From contig SLGA01000120.1 of the NCBI GenBank assembly GCA_007123985.1, positions 1 through 17,069 on the forward strand: a stretch of 17,069 bases of DNA. Reading direction: 5' to 3'. The position numbers and the translations under genes were made by a program. Within the stretch, counting starts at the first letter, position 1; each line of letters begins with the position of its first letter. The notes beneath the pieces are model-generated. The model ran no database searches and was not told the origin of the DNA. It was given only the letters and a program-made list of their open reading frames with translations. The DNA is from Balneolaceae bacterium. Lineage in GTDB: Bacteria > Bacteroidota > Rhodothermia > Balneolales > Balneolaceae. Shown here in pieces: positions 1 through 7,871 of the stretch.

Positions 1-923
1 AAGAGTCTGAAAAGAACAGAGAAACCTTCGAATCATATCGCGAAATATATGACGTGAAAATTGGGTACAGATTCAGATACGACAAAGAAGCGGCCCTTAA
101 GAAGTTCAGAGAAGTTATGAACAGCGAAAAGCCGGTTAAGCGCAGAGCACCAATCCAAAAAATTGAACACAGAAAACAGCGGCGGTCTGGCACTTGGCTC
201 AAAGCTGCAGCAGTACTACTTGTGGCGGCAGGTATTTCAATCTACTTATTTGCCACATTTGATAGTGGTGATGACCTCAGAGTTGTGGAAGATGCATCAG
301 GCATTTCAATAGAAACTGAAGCCGGAGAGCAAAAGGCGTTCAGGCTGAGTGACGGAAGCCGCATCAAACTTAATGCATCGAGCCGTATTTACGTAGCTGA
401 TGGATTTGGAGATCAATCCCGCGAAGTTGAATTGCAGGGAGAAGCTTTTTTTGAGGTTGCAGAGCTAGACGGAGTGGAGTTTGTGGTTGAAACATCAAGC
501 GCGCGCGTAGAAGTGTTGGGCACTTCATTTGCGGTGAGAGCCTGGGAGGGCCGAAACGAATCTGTAGTTGCTGTGCAAACAGGCAGAGTTTCGGTTGGCT
601 CATCCAATCCCGAAATATCTGAGAATACCATTTTGAATGCCGGTGAATATTCGCTGATAGCCAAGAACGAGGCGCCCGGACCGGCAGAACAAACAAATAT
701 GAACCAATACCTCGGATGGACAAACCAAATGTTTGTATTTGAGGAAACACCTCTTGAGGATGTGATCAGGCAGCTTGAACTCCACTTCAACGTGAAAATT
801 AGTGTTCAAGATTCCTCAACCATTGAAGATCCTGTAACGGCACGGTACAGAAACGAGTCGCTGGATGAAATACTCCGGTTCACATCCATTACGCATGGCG
901 TGGACTTTACGGTAGAATATTAA
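1..923 (+). CDS. FecR-family anti-sigma factor, 5'-partial
   Basis: This is an inner-membrane anti-sigma regulator that would hold an ECF sigma factor and release it on a signal from a TonB-linked outer-membrane receptor. The frame (first full codon at base 3) stays open to the left window edge. The residues before the GTG at 54 read ESEKNRETFESYREIYDV, which resembles the cytoplasmic N-terminal part of FecR proteins, so GTG54 is not the true start and the gene is cut. A basic stretch is followed by one membrane segment at about bases 195-260 (core AAAVLLVAAGISIYLFATF). A periplasmic FecR domain spans about 282-608, with typical LSDGSRIKLNASS and GTSFAVRA motifs. A C-terminal DUF4974/STN-like domain lies at about 717-920 (FEETPLEDVIRQLE). 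The stop is TAA at 921-923, 50 nt before an STN-bearing SusC gene that is its likely signalling partner. The cognate sigma factor is probably just upstream, out of view. Confidence 0.93.
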   Translation, partial: ESEKNRETFESYREIYDVKIGYRFRYDKEAALKKFREVMNSEKPVKRRAPIQKIEHRKQRRSGTWLKAAAVLLVAAGISIYLFATFDSGDDLRVVEDASGISIETEAGEQKAFRLSDGSRIKLNASSRIYVADGFGDQSREVELQGEAFFEVAELDGVEFVVETSSARVEVLGTSFAVRAWEGRNESVVAVQTGRVSVGSSNPEISENTILNAGEYSLIAKNEAPGPAEQTNMNQYLGWTNQMFVFEETPLEDVIRQLELHFNVKISVQDSSTIEDPVTARYRNESLDEILRFTSITHGVDFTVEY

Positions 924-973
924 CAAACCAACAATAACAACAACCAATAAAAACAGTAAGTCGGGTAACAATT

Positions 974-3900
974 ATGGAATCCACAACCAATAAATGCAGG
1001 GCAGTTCAAAGGCGTGCTTATGAGCCAATCATTGCTTTTGTACTTTCGGTTTTTATGCTTTTTAGTATAACAACCGCACAGGCACAATCGAATGTGTATG
1101 CAGATGATTTCCTCAGCAGCAATATTATGCAGGCACGTGCAATGCCAAACCTCAACATTACGGTAAATGTAAATTTTCAGAATACACCTATACTGGAGGC
1201 ACTTGGCCAGCTTGCCGAGAGCGGCTCTCTGGATCTGAATTACAACAGACGCAGTTTTGATCAGAATATCATGGTAACCAAAAATCTGCAGGGTGTAAAT
1301 CTTCTGGAGGCAATTCACGAAGTAACATCAGAAGCTGGTCTGCATTTTTACATATCAGATTCCGGCCAACTGATACTCACACCGGAAGAACTTCCATCTA
1401 ATACAGGTACACTAAGAGGCCGTATTTTAGATGCTGCAAACAGCGAGCCGCTTGTTGGAACCACCGTGTATATTAGAGAGTTGGAGCGTGGTGACGTAGC
1501 GGATGCAGATGGATTTTTTCAGATTGACAACATTCCTGAAGGCACGTATAACGCCCGGATAACATCTGTGGGTTACCAAACCATAAACCGCAGGATAAAT
1601 ATTGCTGCGGACGAAGAGCTTGAACTGAACATAACACTGGAGCAAGACCGGCTGCTTCTCGATGAAATTGTTGTTACCGGGTATTCTATTCGTCAGCGGA
1701 GCCTCCCGACGGGTTCACTTACCCGAATAGAAGGCAGCGAATTTCAGGAAGCGCTGATTCAGTCACCCGATCAGGCACTGCAGGGAAGAATGAGCGGTGT
1801 TCTTGTGAGCCACTCGAGCGGGCAGCCGGGCAGTGGTTTATTAGTTCGGGTAAGAGGCCTGGGCTCAATAAATGCTTCTAATTCGCCCATTTATATTGTG
1901 GATGGTGTGCAGGTTCGAACGGATCACACTTCTGTGAATGTGCCTGATAATGCTTTGGCATCCATCAACCCAAACGATATTGAAAGCATTGAAGTGCTGA
2001 AAGATGCATCGGCCACCGCAATGTATGGTGCACAGGGTGCAAATGGTGTTGTTCTGATTACAACCCGGCAGGCAGAACGAGGGCAGACACAAATAAACGT
2101 TTCATCGCAGATCGGATTTAATGAGCAGCCCAAACCGCTTGATATCATGGACGGGCCAACCTGGACCGAGACAATGATCCAGGGATTTGTAAACCGGGAA
2201 GTTGACAGAGGTCGGGATCCTGTAGAGAGTCGGCAGCTTGGAATAGAAAGGTATGGCGATCCTGCAACTGCTCCTACCTACGACTGGCAGGATGCACTTA
2301 CCCGCGCAGGTATGCTGAATCAGTTCAATATTTCTGCTTCAGCCGGTCTTGAAAATACAAGAATCTATATTTCGGGTGCGTACGATTTTGAAGAAGGTGC
2401 CGTACTTGCCAGTGATTTTAGCAGCCTGAGATTTCGGTCTAATATTGATCACTCTTTCAGTGATCGGTTTACAGTGGCTACACGGTTGAGTGTTGCTTCA
2501 ACTACTGCCAATGGATTGCAGGCAGGAAGTGCGAATATCACAAGTCCGTTTCACGGTGGTTATACGCAAAGGCCTATTGATGCCATATTTACAGAAGATG
2601 GCGGATATAATCATAATGATTTTATTCGGATCAATCTGGTTCAGCAGTTGGAAGAAAACATTAGAAGAACATCCACACGGCAGTTCAGAGGAAGTGTTAC
2701 AGGTGTATATCGGTTTCTGGAAAATCTCTCTTTCAGATCGCTGTGGGGACTTGATTACAGAACCAATCGCGACACCAATTACACATCTGCACTGCTTCCG
2801 AGATATATTGATACAGGCGGATCTCTTACAGAAAGATATCGTGAAACGGTATCTTTTAATACAAATCAAATTGTGGAGTTCGATCAGACAATCAGCCAGC
2901 ACAATTTTAGTGTTCTTGGTGGTTTTGAGTATCGCTTTAACGACCGGCAAAGCATCAGTGCCAGTGGAGATCAGTTCCCGAACCCGATTTTTACCCAGCT
3001 CGATCTTGCCGCCGAAAACTACAGTGTTTCCGGGCGTACATCACAGTCGAAGTTTGCGGGTATTTTCTCTCGAGTAGACTATAATTATAACGGCCGCTAC
3101 TATGCCAGCGCCAATATTAGGTATGATGGTTCATCCAGATTTGGCCAGCAAAACCAGTGGGGCCTCTTCTACTCTGGTGCACTTGCCTGGGATATTGCCC
3201 GTGAAAGCTTTATGGCAGATGTTCGTTACGTGGATCAGCTGAAGCTGAAAACCAGTTACGGTATCACCGGAAATTCCGGAATCAGCGACTTTGCTGCACG
3301 ATCACTCTTTGGAAGTGGCGGAACGTACGAAGGAAATACAGGTCTGCGCCCATCCGGTCTTGGTAATGACCTGCTCACCTGGGAAGAAGCTCAGACACTC
3401 GATATTGGTATTGAGTTTTCACTTCTTGGCGACAGATTTTATGGTGACATAAACAGGTTCGTAACCCAGAATAAAAACCTTCTCCTAAACGCATGGTTGC
3501 CAACAGACAGTGGTTTCTCAAGCATCACAAGAAACTCAGGCGTAGTTGAAAATAAAGGGTGGGAAATTGAACTGGGTGCACGATGGATCAGCACAAGCAG
3601 TTTTAACTGGTCAACCAATTTCAATTTTACCTACCAGGAAAATGAGATTATTGAACTGGTTGACGGACTGGATATTCTTGGAAGCTCAACGAGAGTTGGG
3701 TTCCCAATTGATATCATGTGGATGAATAAGTATGCAGGTATCAACCCTGCAGACGGTCGCGTGATGTGGTACGACATTGATGGAAATATTACCTATCGAA
3801 GAAGCAGTGCAGATCAGCAGATGGTTGGAAAATATTCACCCGATTATTTTGGCGGTCTGACGAATGTGATGAATTACCGAAATTTCAGGCTCAGCACGTT

Positions 3901-4327
3901 CTTTCAGTATGAATATGGCCGCTCAACCTACAACTCTACAGTAGGTCGCCGGATGCAGGTTGTATCCACAGAAAGGGGCTTAATGGCAAATGTTGCAAGA
4001 GATGCATGGCAGCAACCCGGTGATATGGCAGGCTTGCCGAGGCATTACACCTCCAGCTCTTTCCCGGGAAGCAGCAGCCACAACAACTCATCAGTATTTG
4101 TAACGGATGCATCCTACATACGCCTTAAAGAGATGCGGCTTGATTATAATATCCCGCTTGAATGGGTAGAGAAAATCAGCTTAAATCGCGCCAATGTATT
4201 TGTTCAGGCCAGAAACCTGCTTACATGGACAAACTATCCCTACGGAGATCCAGAGTTTGTAGGCCAGGGTACGGGCGAGTACCCGCAGTCGCGACAGATT
4301 TCTCTTGGAATAAATTTTCAATTTTAA
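974..4327 (+). CDS. SusC/RagA-family TonB-linked outer-membrane transporter with STN domain
   Basis: This is an outer-membrane transporter that imports oligomeric nutrients using TonB energy, working with the SusD lipoprotein encoded next. Residues 1-38 form a signal peptide ending TTAQAQ. An STN domain covers about 60-136 (NFQNTPILEALGQLAES); it is the signalling domain that contacts FecR-type anti-sigma factors. A CarboxypepD_reg-like domain covers about 146-222 (LRGRILDAANSEPLVGTTV). The plug starts near 229 (DEIVVTGY) and carries the SusC hallmarks IYIVDGV (306-312) and NPNDIESIEVLKDASATAM (332-350). The rest is a 22-strand-type barrel ending in ISLGINFQF with a terminal Phe. The length of 1117 residues fits STN-containing SusC proteins. 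The ATG at 974 has no Shine-Dalgarno; its leader (921-955) contains no G. Stop to susD start is 13 nt, so the two are co-transcribed. The substrate cannot be read from sequence. Confidence 0.96.
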   Translation: MESTTNKCRAVQRRAYEPIIAFVLSVFMLFSITTAQAQSNVYADDFLSSNIMQARAMPNLNITVNVNFQNTPILEALGQLAESGSLDLNYNRRSFDQNIMVTKNLQGVNLLEAIHEVTSEAGLHFYISDSGQLILTPEELPSNTGTLRGRILDAANSEPLVGTTVYIRELERGDVADADGFFQIDNIPEGTYNARITSVGYQTINRRINIAADEELELNITLEQDRLLLDEIVVTGYSIRQRSLPTGSLTRIEGSEFQEALIQSPDQALQGRMSGVLVSHSSGQPGSGLLVRVRGLGSINASNSPIYIVDGVQVRTDHTSVNVPDNALASINPNDIESIEVLKDASATAMYGAQGANGVVLITTRQAERGQTQINVSSQIGFNEQPKPLDIMDGPTWTETMIQGFVNREVDRGRDPVESRQLGIERYGDPATAPTYDWQDALTRAGMLNQFNISASAGLENTRIYISGAYDFEEGAVLASDFSSLRFRSNIDHSFSDRFTVATRLSVASTTANGLQAGSANITSPFHGGYTQRPIDAIFTEDGGYNHNDFIRINLVQQLEENIRRTSTRQFRGSVTGVYRFLENLSFRSLWGLDYRTNRDTNYTSALLPRYIDTGGSLTERYRETVSFNTNQIVEFDQTISQHNFSVLGGFEYRFNDRQSISASGDQFPNPIFTQLDLAAENYSVSGRTSQSKFAGIFSRVDYNYNGRYYASANIRYDGSSRFGQQNQWGLFYSGALAWDIARESFMADVRYVDQLKLKTSYGITGNSGISDFAARSLFGSGGTYEGNTGLRPSGLGNDLLTWEEAQTLDIGIEFSLLGDRFYGDINRFVTQNKNLLLNAWLPTDSGFSSITRNSGVVENKGWEIELGARWISTSSFNWSTNFNFTYQENEIIELVDGLDILGSSTRVGFPIDIMWMNKYAGINPADGRVMWYDIDGNITYRRSSADQQMVGKYSPDYFGGLTNVMNYRNFRLSTFFQYEYGRSTYNSTVGRRMQVVSTERGLMANVARDAWQQPGDMAGLPRHYTSSSFPGSSSHNNSSVFVTDASYIRLKEMRLDYNIPLEWVEKISLNRANVFVQARNLLTWTNYPYGDPEFVGQGTGEYPQSRQISLGINFQF

Positions 4328-4340
4328 ATAAACCGGATCA

Positions 4341-5735
4341 ATGAAAAGGATTTTAAAACTTAGCATAATCACAACCATACTGGCATTTGCCGTATCGTGT
4401 GATGACTTATTGAACACCGAACCGACGGTGGCTGTAAGCTCCGATCAGATTATCACGACAGCCAGCGGTATGGACGCGGTTCTTACTTCCGCATACGACA
4501 GACTTCGGTCTGAAAGTCTCTACAGATACTGGATTCCGGCAGCACCGGAAGTACTGGCCGATAATTCCGAACTCCACCCGATTAATTCCGGGCGCTTCAG
4601 TTCGCAGGCTGAAAATGCATTTGGTTCACATTTTACATCCGGTGTATGGTCAACGGCATACCGGCTTATTAACGAAGCCAACATTATAATCGAAGGAGCC
4701 GGTGCAACGCAAACATCACAATCGCATCGGGATCGTCTGATGGGCGAAGCGTACTTTCTGCGCGGACTTGCTTATCACGAGCTGCTGCGTGTGTACAGTT
4801 ACGAGCCAAACCATCCGCTTGTAGGCGATTGGGGGCAGGGAGTGATTATCAGAACAAGCCCCACCCTTGGCCTGAGTGATGCGGATCTTCGCCCGCGAAG
4901 CAGCGTAATTGAAGGCTATGAGCAGTCAGAGCGCGATTTTCTGGCGGCTATTCCCCTCCTGGAAAATAACGACAGAGGTAATGTCTATTTTGCGGATGCA
5001 GCAGCAGCCCATGCAGGCCTTGCACGGCTTTATCTCTACTGGGAGCGCTGGGATGATGCTCTTAACCATGCTCAGCAGGCACTGAACACAAGCCAGGGAA
5101 GTTTGACTGATTTCAGTGAGCATGAAAATATCTTTGATATATTGCCGAATCCCGAGTCAATTTTCGAGCTCTCATTCGATAATACACACGGCAGCAGTGG
5201 CTCTTTGAATGCTGTTACCAATCCGCCTCCGGGCTGGTTTGATGCACTTCCATCAGCTGAACTGCTTGAATTGTATGAAGAAAATGATCTCAGAAATAAT
5301 CTTTTCAGAGTGCATGATGATGGCTACCCATTCATTATTAAATACTCCGGAACGGTAGGCCAGAATACAGATCATATTCCCGTATTCCGAGTTGCTGAAA
5401 TGATCCTTATACAGGCAGAAGCACAGTATGAACTGAACAATGAGGCAGCAGCCATTGCAGCTTTAGAACTGCTTCGTTCGTATCGAGGCTTACCGGCCTA
5501 CACAAATGCTCCGTCGGGAAATGCACTGCTTGAGGAGATCTATGATGAAAGAAGAAGGGAACTGGCATTTGAAGGCCATCGATGGTTCGACCTGAAACGC
5601 CGAGGAATGGACGTTCCCAAACCGGAGGTGAATCTGAACTCTTTGGTTCCTTTTGATGATGTGCGAATACTGGCACCTCTCTCAGGTACTCAGGTTGAAA
5701 ACAATCCTAATCTGGATCAAAATCCGGGATATTGA
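4341..5735 (+). CDS. SusD/RagB-family nutrient-binding surface lipoprotein
   Basis: This is a surface lipoprotein that caps the SusC barrel and binds the incoming nutrient. The signal peptide ends in a lipobox, FAVSC, so Cys20 would be lipidated; the following DD is the acidic start common in exported lipoproteins of this group. The N-terminal SusD-like part shows the usual LLNTEPTVAVSSDQIITT and WSTAYRLINEANIIIEGAG segments, which belong to the TPR-like helical scaffold. The C-terminal SusD/RagB signature is clear: FRVAEMILIQAEAQYELN followed by YDERRRELAFEGHRWFDLKR. The 464-residue length is slightly short for the family (roughly 450-600) but complete. It is followed at once by a strong intrinsic terminator. 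No glycan-binding residues can be assigned, and the RagB-like peptide alternative stays open. Confidence 0.95.
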   Translation: MKRILKLSIITTILAFAVSCDDLLNTEPTVAVSSDQIITTASGMDAVLTSAYDRLRSESLYRYWIPAAPEVLADNSELHPINSGRFSSQAENAFGSHFTSGVWSTAYRLINEANIIIEGAGATQTSQSHRDRLMGEAYFLRGLAYHELLRVYSYEPNHPLVGDWGQGVIIRTSPTLGLSDADLRPRSSVIEGYEQSERDFLAAIPLLENNDRGNVYFADAAAAHAGLARLYLYWERWDDALNHAQQALNTSQGSLTDFSEHENIFDILPNPESIFELSFDNTHGSSGSLNAVTNPPPGWFDALPSAELLELYEENDLRNNLFRVHDDGYPFIIKYSGTVGQNTDHIPVFRVAEMILIQAEAQYELNNEAAAIAALELLRSYRGLPAYTNAPSGNALLEEIYDERRRELAFEGHRWFDLKRRGMDVPKPEVNLNSLVPFDDVRILAPLSGTQVENNPNLDQNPGY

Positions 5736-5741
5736 TGTAAT

Positions 5742-5783
5742 GCGGTCCGGCTCATTTCTTATAAATTACCGGACCGCTTTTTT
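5742..5783 (+). terminator. Intrinsic terminator after susD
   Basis: A perfect 9-bp GC-rich stem (GCGGTCCGG, 5742-5750, with CCGGACCGC, 5769-5777) encloses an 18-nt AT-rich loop and is followed directly by TTTTTT (5778-5783). It begins 6 nt after the susD stop and should end most transcripts of the fecR-susC-susD unit before the small lipoprotein gene. Confidence 0.88.
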
Positions 5784-5812
5784 GGAAAATCGAACAGCAA
5801 AAAATTAAGACC

Positions 5813-6259
5813 ATGAAATCTACACAACTTATAAATCTTTTATTGATTAGCGCTTTTGCGCTTACGCTTGCAGGCTGTTTCCCCGATAACAGCAGAATTT
5901 ATGACGGCCCGATGCAGGTTGAGTTTAATCCAACTTCAGATACTCAGCGAATGTCCAACGGAATTGTATATGATGCCACCGTACAGCTTATCGGCCCGCA
6001 TCAGGATACAGACGTAACCATAAATTTCGAAATTGATACTGAAAACAGCACAGCTGTGGAAGGTGTACACTTTGAAGTGGGAGGCCGGTCAACCGTTCTG
6101 CCTGCAAACAGCAGCTTTGCACAGATTACCGTTACTGCTATTGAAGAAAACATCGATGATGAACGTCCTGAGGTGGTAATTACCCTGCTTGGTAACGACA
6201 CCGGCGATGTTATTGCGGCAGAAAATTACAGGACATTTACACTTACACTCCGGCCTTGA
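5813..6259 (+). CDS. Small lipoprotein with Calx-beta/DUF4843-like domain
   Basis: This is a 148-residue predicted lipoprotein: the signal peptide MKSTQLINLLLISAFALTLA is followed by GC, giving Cys22 in an LAGC lipobox. The mature part is a single beta-rich domain. DVTINFEIDTENSTAVEGVH, then a hydrophobic strand, then ITVTAIEENIDDERPEVVI, matches the layout of Calx-beta domains (E/D-rich 'D...E..E' turn) and of the DUF4843 lipoproteins often found after SusD genes. A role as an accessory surface binding protein for the SusCD system is inferred from position. It lies between two intrinsic terminators, so it either has its own promoter or is made by read-through at reduced level. I found no convincing promoter in the 29 nt before it. 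Confidence 0.85.
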   Translation: MKSTQLINLLLISAFALTLAGCFPDNSRIYDGPMQVEFNPTSDTQRMSNGIVYDATVQLIGPHQDTDVTINFEIDTENSTAVEGVHFEVGGRSTVLPANSSFAQITVTAIEENIDDERPEVVITLLGNDTGDVIAAENYRTFTLTLRP

Positions 6260-6283
6260 AACATTGAAAGGATCAAATACATC

Positions 6284-6318
6284 AAAAAGGAGATGCATGC
6301 CTGTATCTCCTTTTTTTT
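6284..6318 (+). terminator. Intrinsic terminator after the Calx-beta-like lipoprotein
   Basis: A 13-bp stem pairs AAAAAGGAGATGC (6284-6296) with GTATCTCCTTTTT (6303-6315), with one G-T wobble, around the loop ATGCCT. The U tract runs 6311-6318. The A tract on the left arm and T tract on the right arm mean it could also work on the opposite strand, but no minus-strand gene ends here. Confidence 0.85.
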
Positions 6319-6395
6319 AGAATGCCCAATTAGGTAAAAAAGCTGCAGATGAACCACCCTGTTATTGTATCGAAACTTTACAGATTTCTGAGCTG

Positions 6396-7856
6396 ATGAA
6401 GAACAGAAAAGTATGTTTGATTTTAGTCTGTATTATTTGGGCACTGTTACTGTCATGCGATACATCCCCATCAGGCCCGCCAGGCTTTAGCGGCCCGGCC
6501 AATCCAACCCCCGGCCCGGGAGGCCCCTCCTGTAAATCTGTTGATATGTATGGATCCGTTGATGAGTTACATCATCAGGTTTCGTTGATCAGAAGAGATG
6601 GCGAACAGCTGCAGCACCGCATCGAAGAACAAGTGGAAGGTTTTGGCGGATTGTATCTGGATGAAAATGGTGCCTATATAGCTTATCTCAAAGACAAATC
6701 AGACAAATCGCAGCTAAACAGCATCATCCGTTCATTTACGGCGCCCGATAGGATTGCGTTCGAAAGGGAAGTTATTATAAAAAAGGGCCTTTTTTCCTTT
6801 GGAGAGCTGGCAACCTGGAGAGAATTGATTACGGCGTTTCTGCTTACCAGCAATAAATTTCACTTTGTGTCATCCGTTCATATTCATGAAGTCGTCAATC
6901 GTGTGATTGTTGGTATACATCAGGATTACTGGGAGGATAAGTCTACAGACTCTGTAAAAAACTTTATTCAGCAAACTCTGCTCATTCCGGAAGAAGCTGT
7001 GGTATTTGAGAAAGAGTTTGATGAGTATGAAGAGCGTGATGATTATGACTTTGATGAACTCACCGGGGATACCTTTGAAAGACAGAGGCCCATTATTGGC
7101 GGGTTAAGAATTTCATCGGATTCAGGTACATGCAGTATGGGTTTTCTTGGCTTGTTTGATGATAAACCAGTATTTGTGACCAACGGACATTGCACAGAAA
7201 ATCCTCACGGCAACAGTAATACACTCTATTTTCAGGGAGACCGGGATGACCTGGCCAACGCTGTAGGTATGGAAATTGCCGACGGACCACAATCATTAGA
7301 TAAATGTGTTACGCCAAACTCCGATTGCTGGCCATGTCGCTGGAGTGATTCGGCAATTGCAGGAATTGATGAACACGTTGAGCATGCCCGCGGTTACATC
7401 GCAAAAACGGTTCGTAAAAGTGAAGAATGGATGGTAGAAGGTTCACGGATAATTGATGAAGATGATCCGGTTTTTACAATTGTAGACATTTTAGAGGACG
7501 ATATTTTGACCGGAATGTCCCTGCACAAAGTTGGCGGAAATTCAGGATGGACGAGCGGTGAAGTAATTCGCACCTGTGTTGACAGCCGCCGATCCAGACA
7601 CGAAATTATTTTACAGTGCCAGCACCGGGCTCGCTATGCAACATCGGGTGGTGGTACCAGCGGTTCCCCTGTTTTTAAGCGTGTTGCCGGAGATTTTGAA
7701 GGAATTGAAAATCCGGTAGCACTGGTGGGTATTCACCGGGCCAGCAGTAACCGTGATCAGGCAAATGGGTATAGTGCTTTCAGCCCGATTGATGGCGTAC
7801 TCAAAGATTTTAATGGGCTGGAAGGCCTCAAAACAGAAATCAACAATAACAACTAA
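6396..7856 (+). CDS. Lipid-anchored chymotrypsin-fold (S1-type) serine protease precursor
   Basis: This is a predicted cell-surface or periplasmic endopeptidase. The signal peptide ends ALLLSC, making Cys21 the lipidation site. A Pro/Gly-rich tether follows (22-45). The propeptide (about 50-232) contains FGGLYLDENGAYIAYLKD, reminiscent of streptogrisin/alpha-lytic-type pro regions, and ends in a very acidic stretch (11 of 17 residues acidic at 205-221). The protease domain starts at IIGG (233-236), the usual activation neo-N-terminus. The triad is visible: His265 in VTNGHC, Asp318 in SDSAIAG, and Ser422 in GGTSGSP. Likely disulfides are C246-C266 and C394-C408; C304, C311 and C314 form an extra cluster. 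The gene starts 78 bp after a terminator, so it likely begins a new unit, and it ends 15 nt before the phosphatase gene. Specificity is unknown. The family assignment is firm at fold level only. Confidence 0.88.
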   Translation: MKNRKVCLILVCIIWALLLSCDTSPSGPPGFSGPANPTPGPGGPSCKSVDMYGSVDELHHQVSLIRRDGEQLQHRIEEQVEGFGGLYLDENGAYIAYLKDKSDKSQLNSIIRSFTAPDRIAFEREVIIKKGLFSFGELATWRELITAFLLTSNKFHFVSSVHIHEVVNRVIVGIHQDYWEDKSTDSVKNFIQQTLLIPEEAVVFEKEFDEYEERDDYDFDELTGDTFERQRPIIGGLRISSDSGTCSMGFLGLFDDKPVFVTNGHCTENPHGNSNTLYFQGDRDDLANAVGMEIADGPQSLDKCVTPNSDCWPCRWSDSAIAGIDEHVEHARGYIAKTVRKSEEWMVEGSRIIDEDDPVFTIVDILEDDILTGMSLHKVGGNSGWTSGEVIRTCVDSRRSRHEIILQCQHRARYATSGGGTSGSPVFKRVAGDFEGIENPVALVGIHRASSNRDQANGYSAFSPIDGVLKDFNGLEGLKTEINNNN

Positions 7857-7871
7857 CCGACGAACATTTAT

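Noticed and set aside
2490..3077. 195-codon frame inside susC
   Set aside because: The SusC barrel is continuous and convincing in its own frame; the alternative translation has no domain features.
6779..6795. A6-GG-G-CC-T6 palindrome inside the protease gene
   Set aside because: The stem is short and mostly A/T, it lies in coding sequence, and the reading frame is intact through both homopolymers; no evidence of frameshifting or termination.
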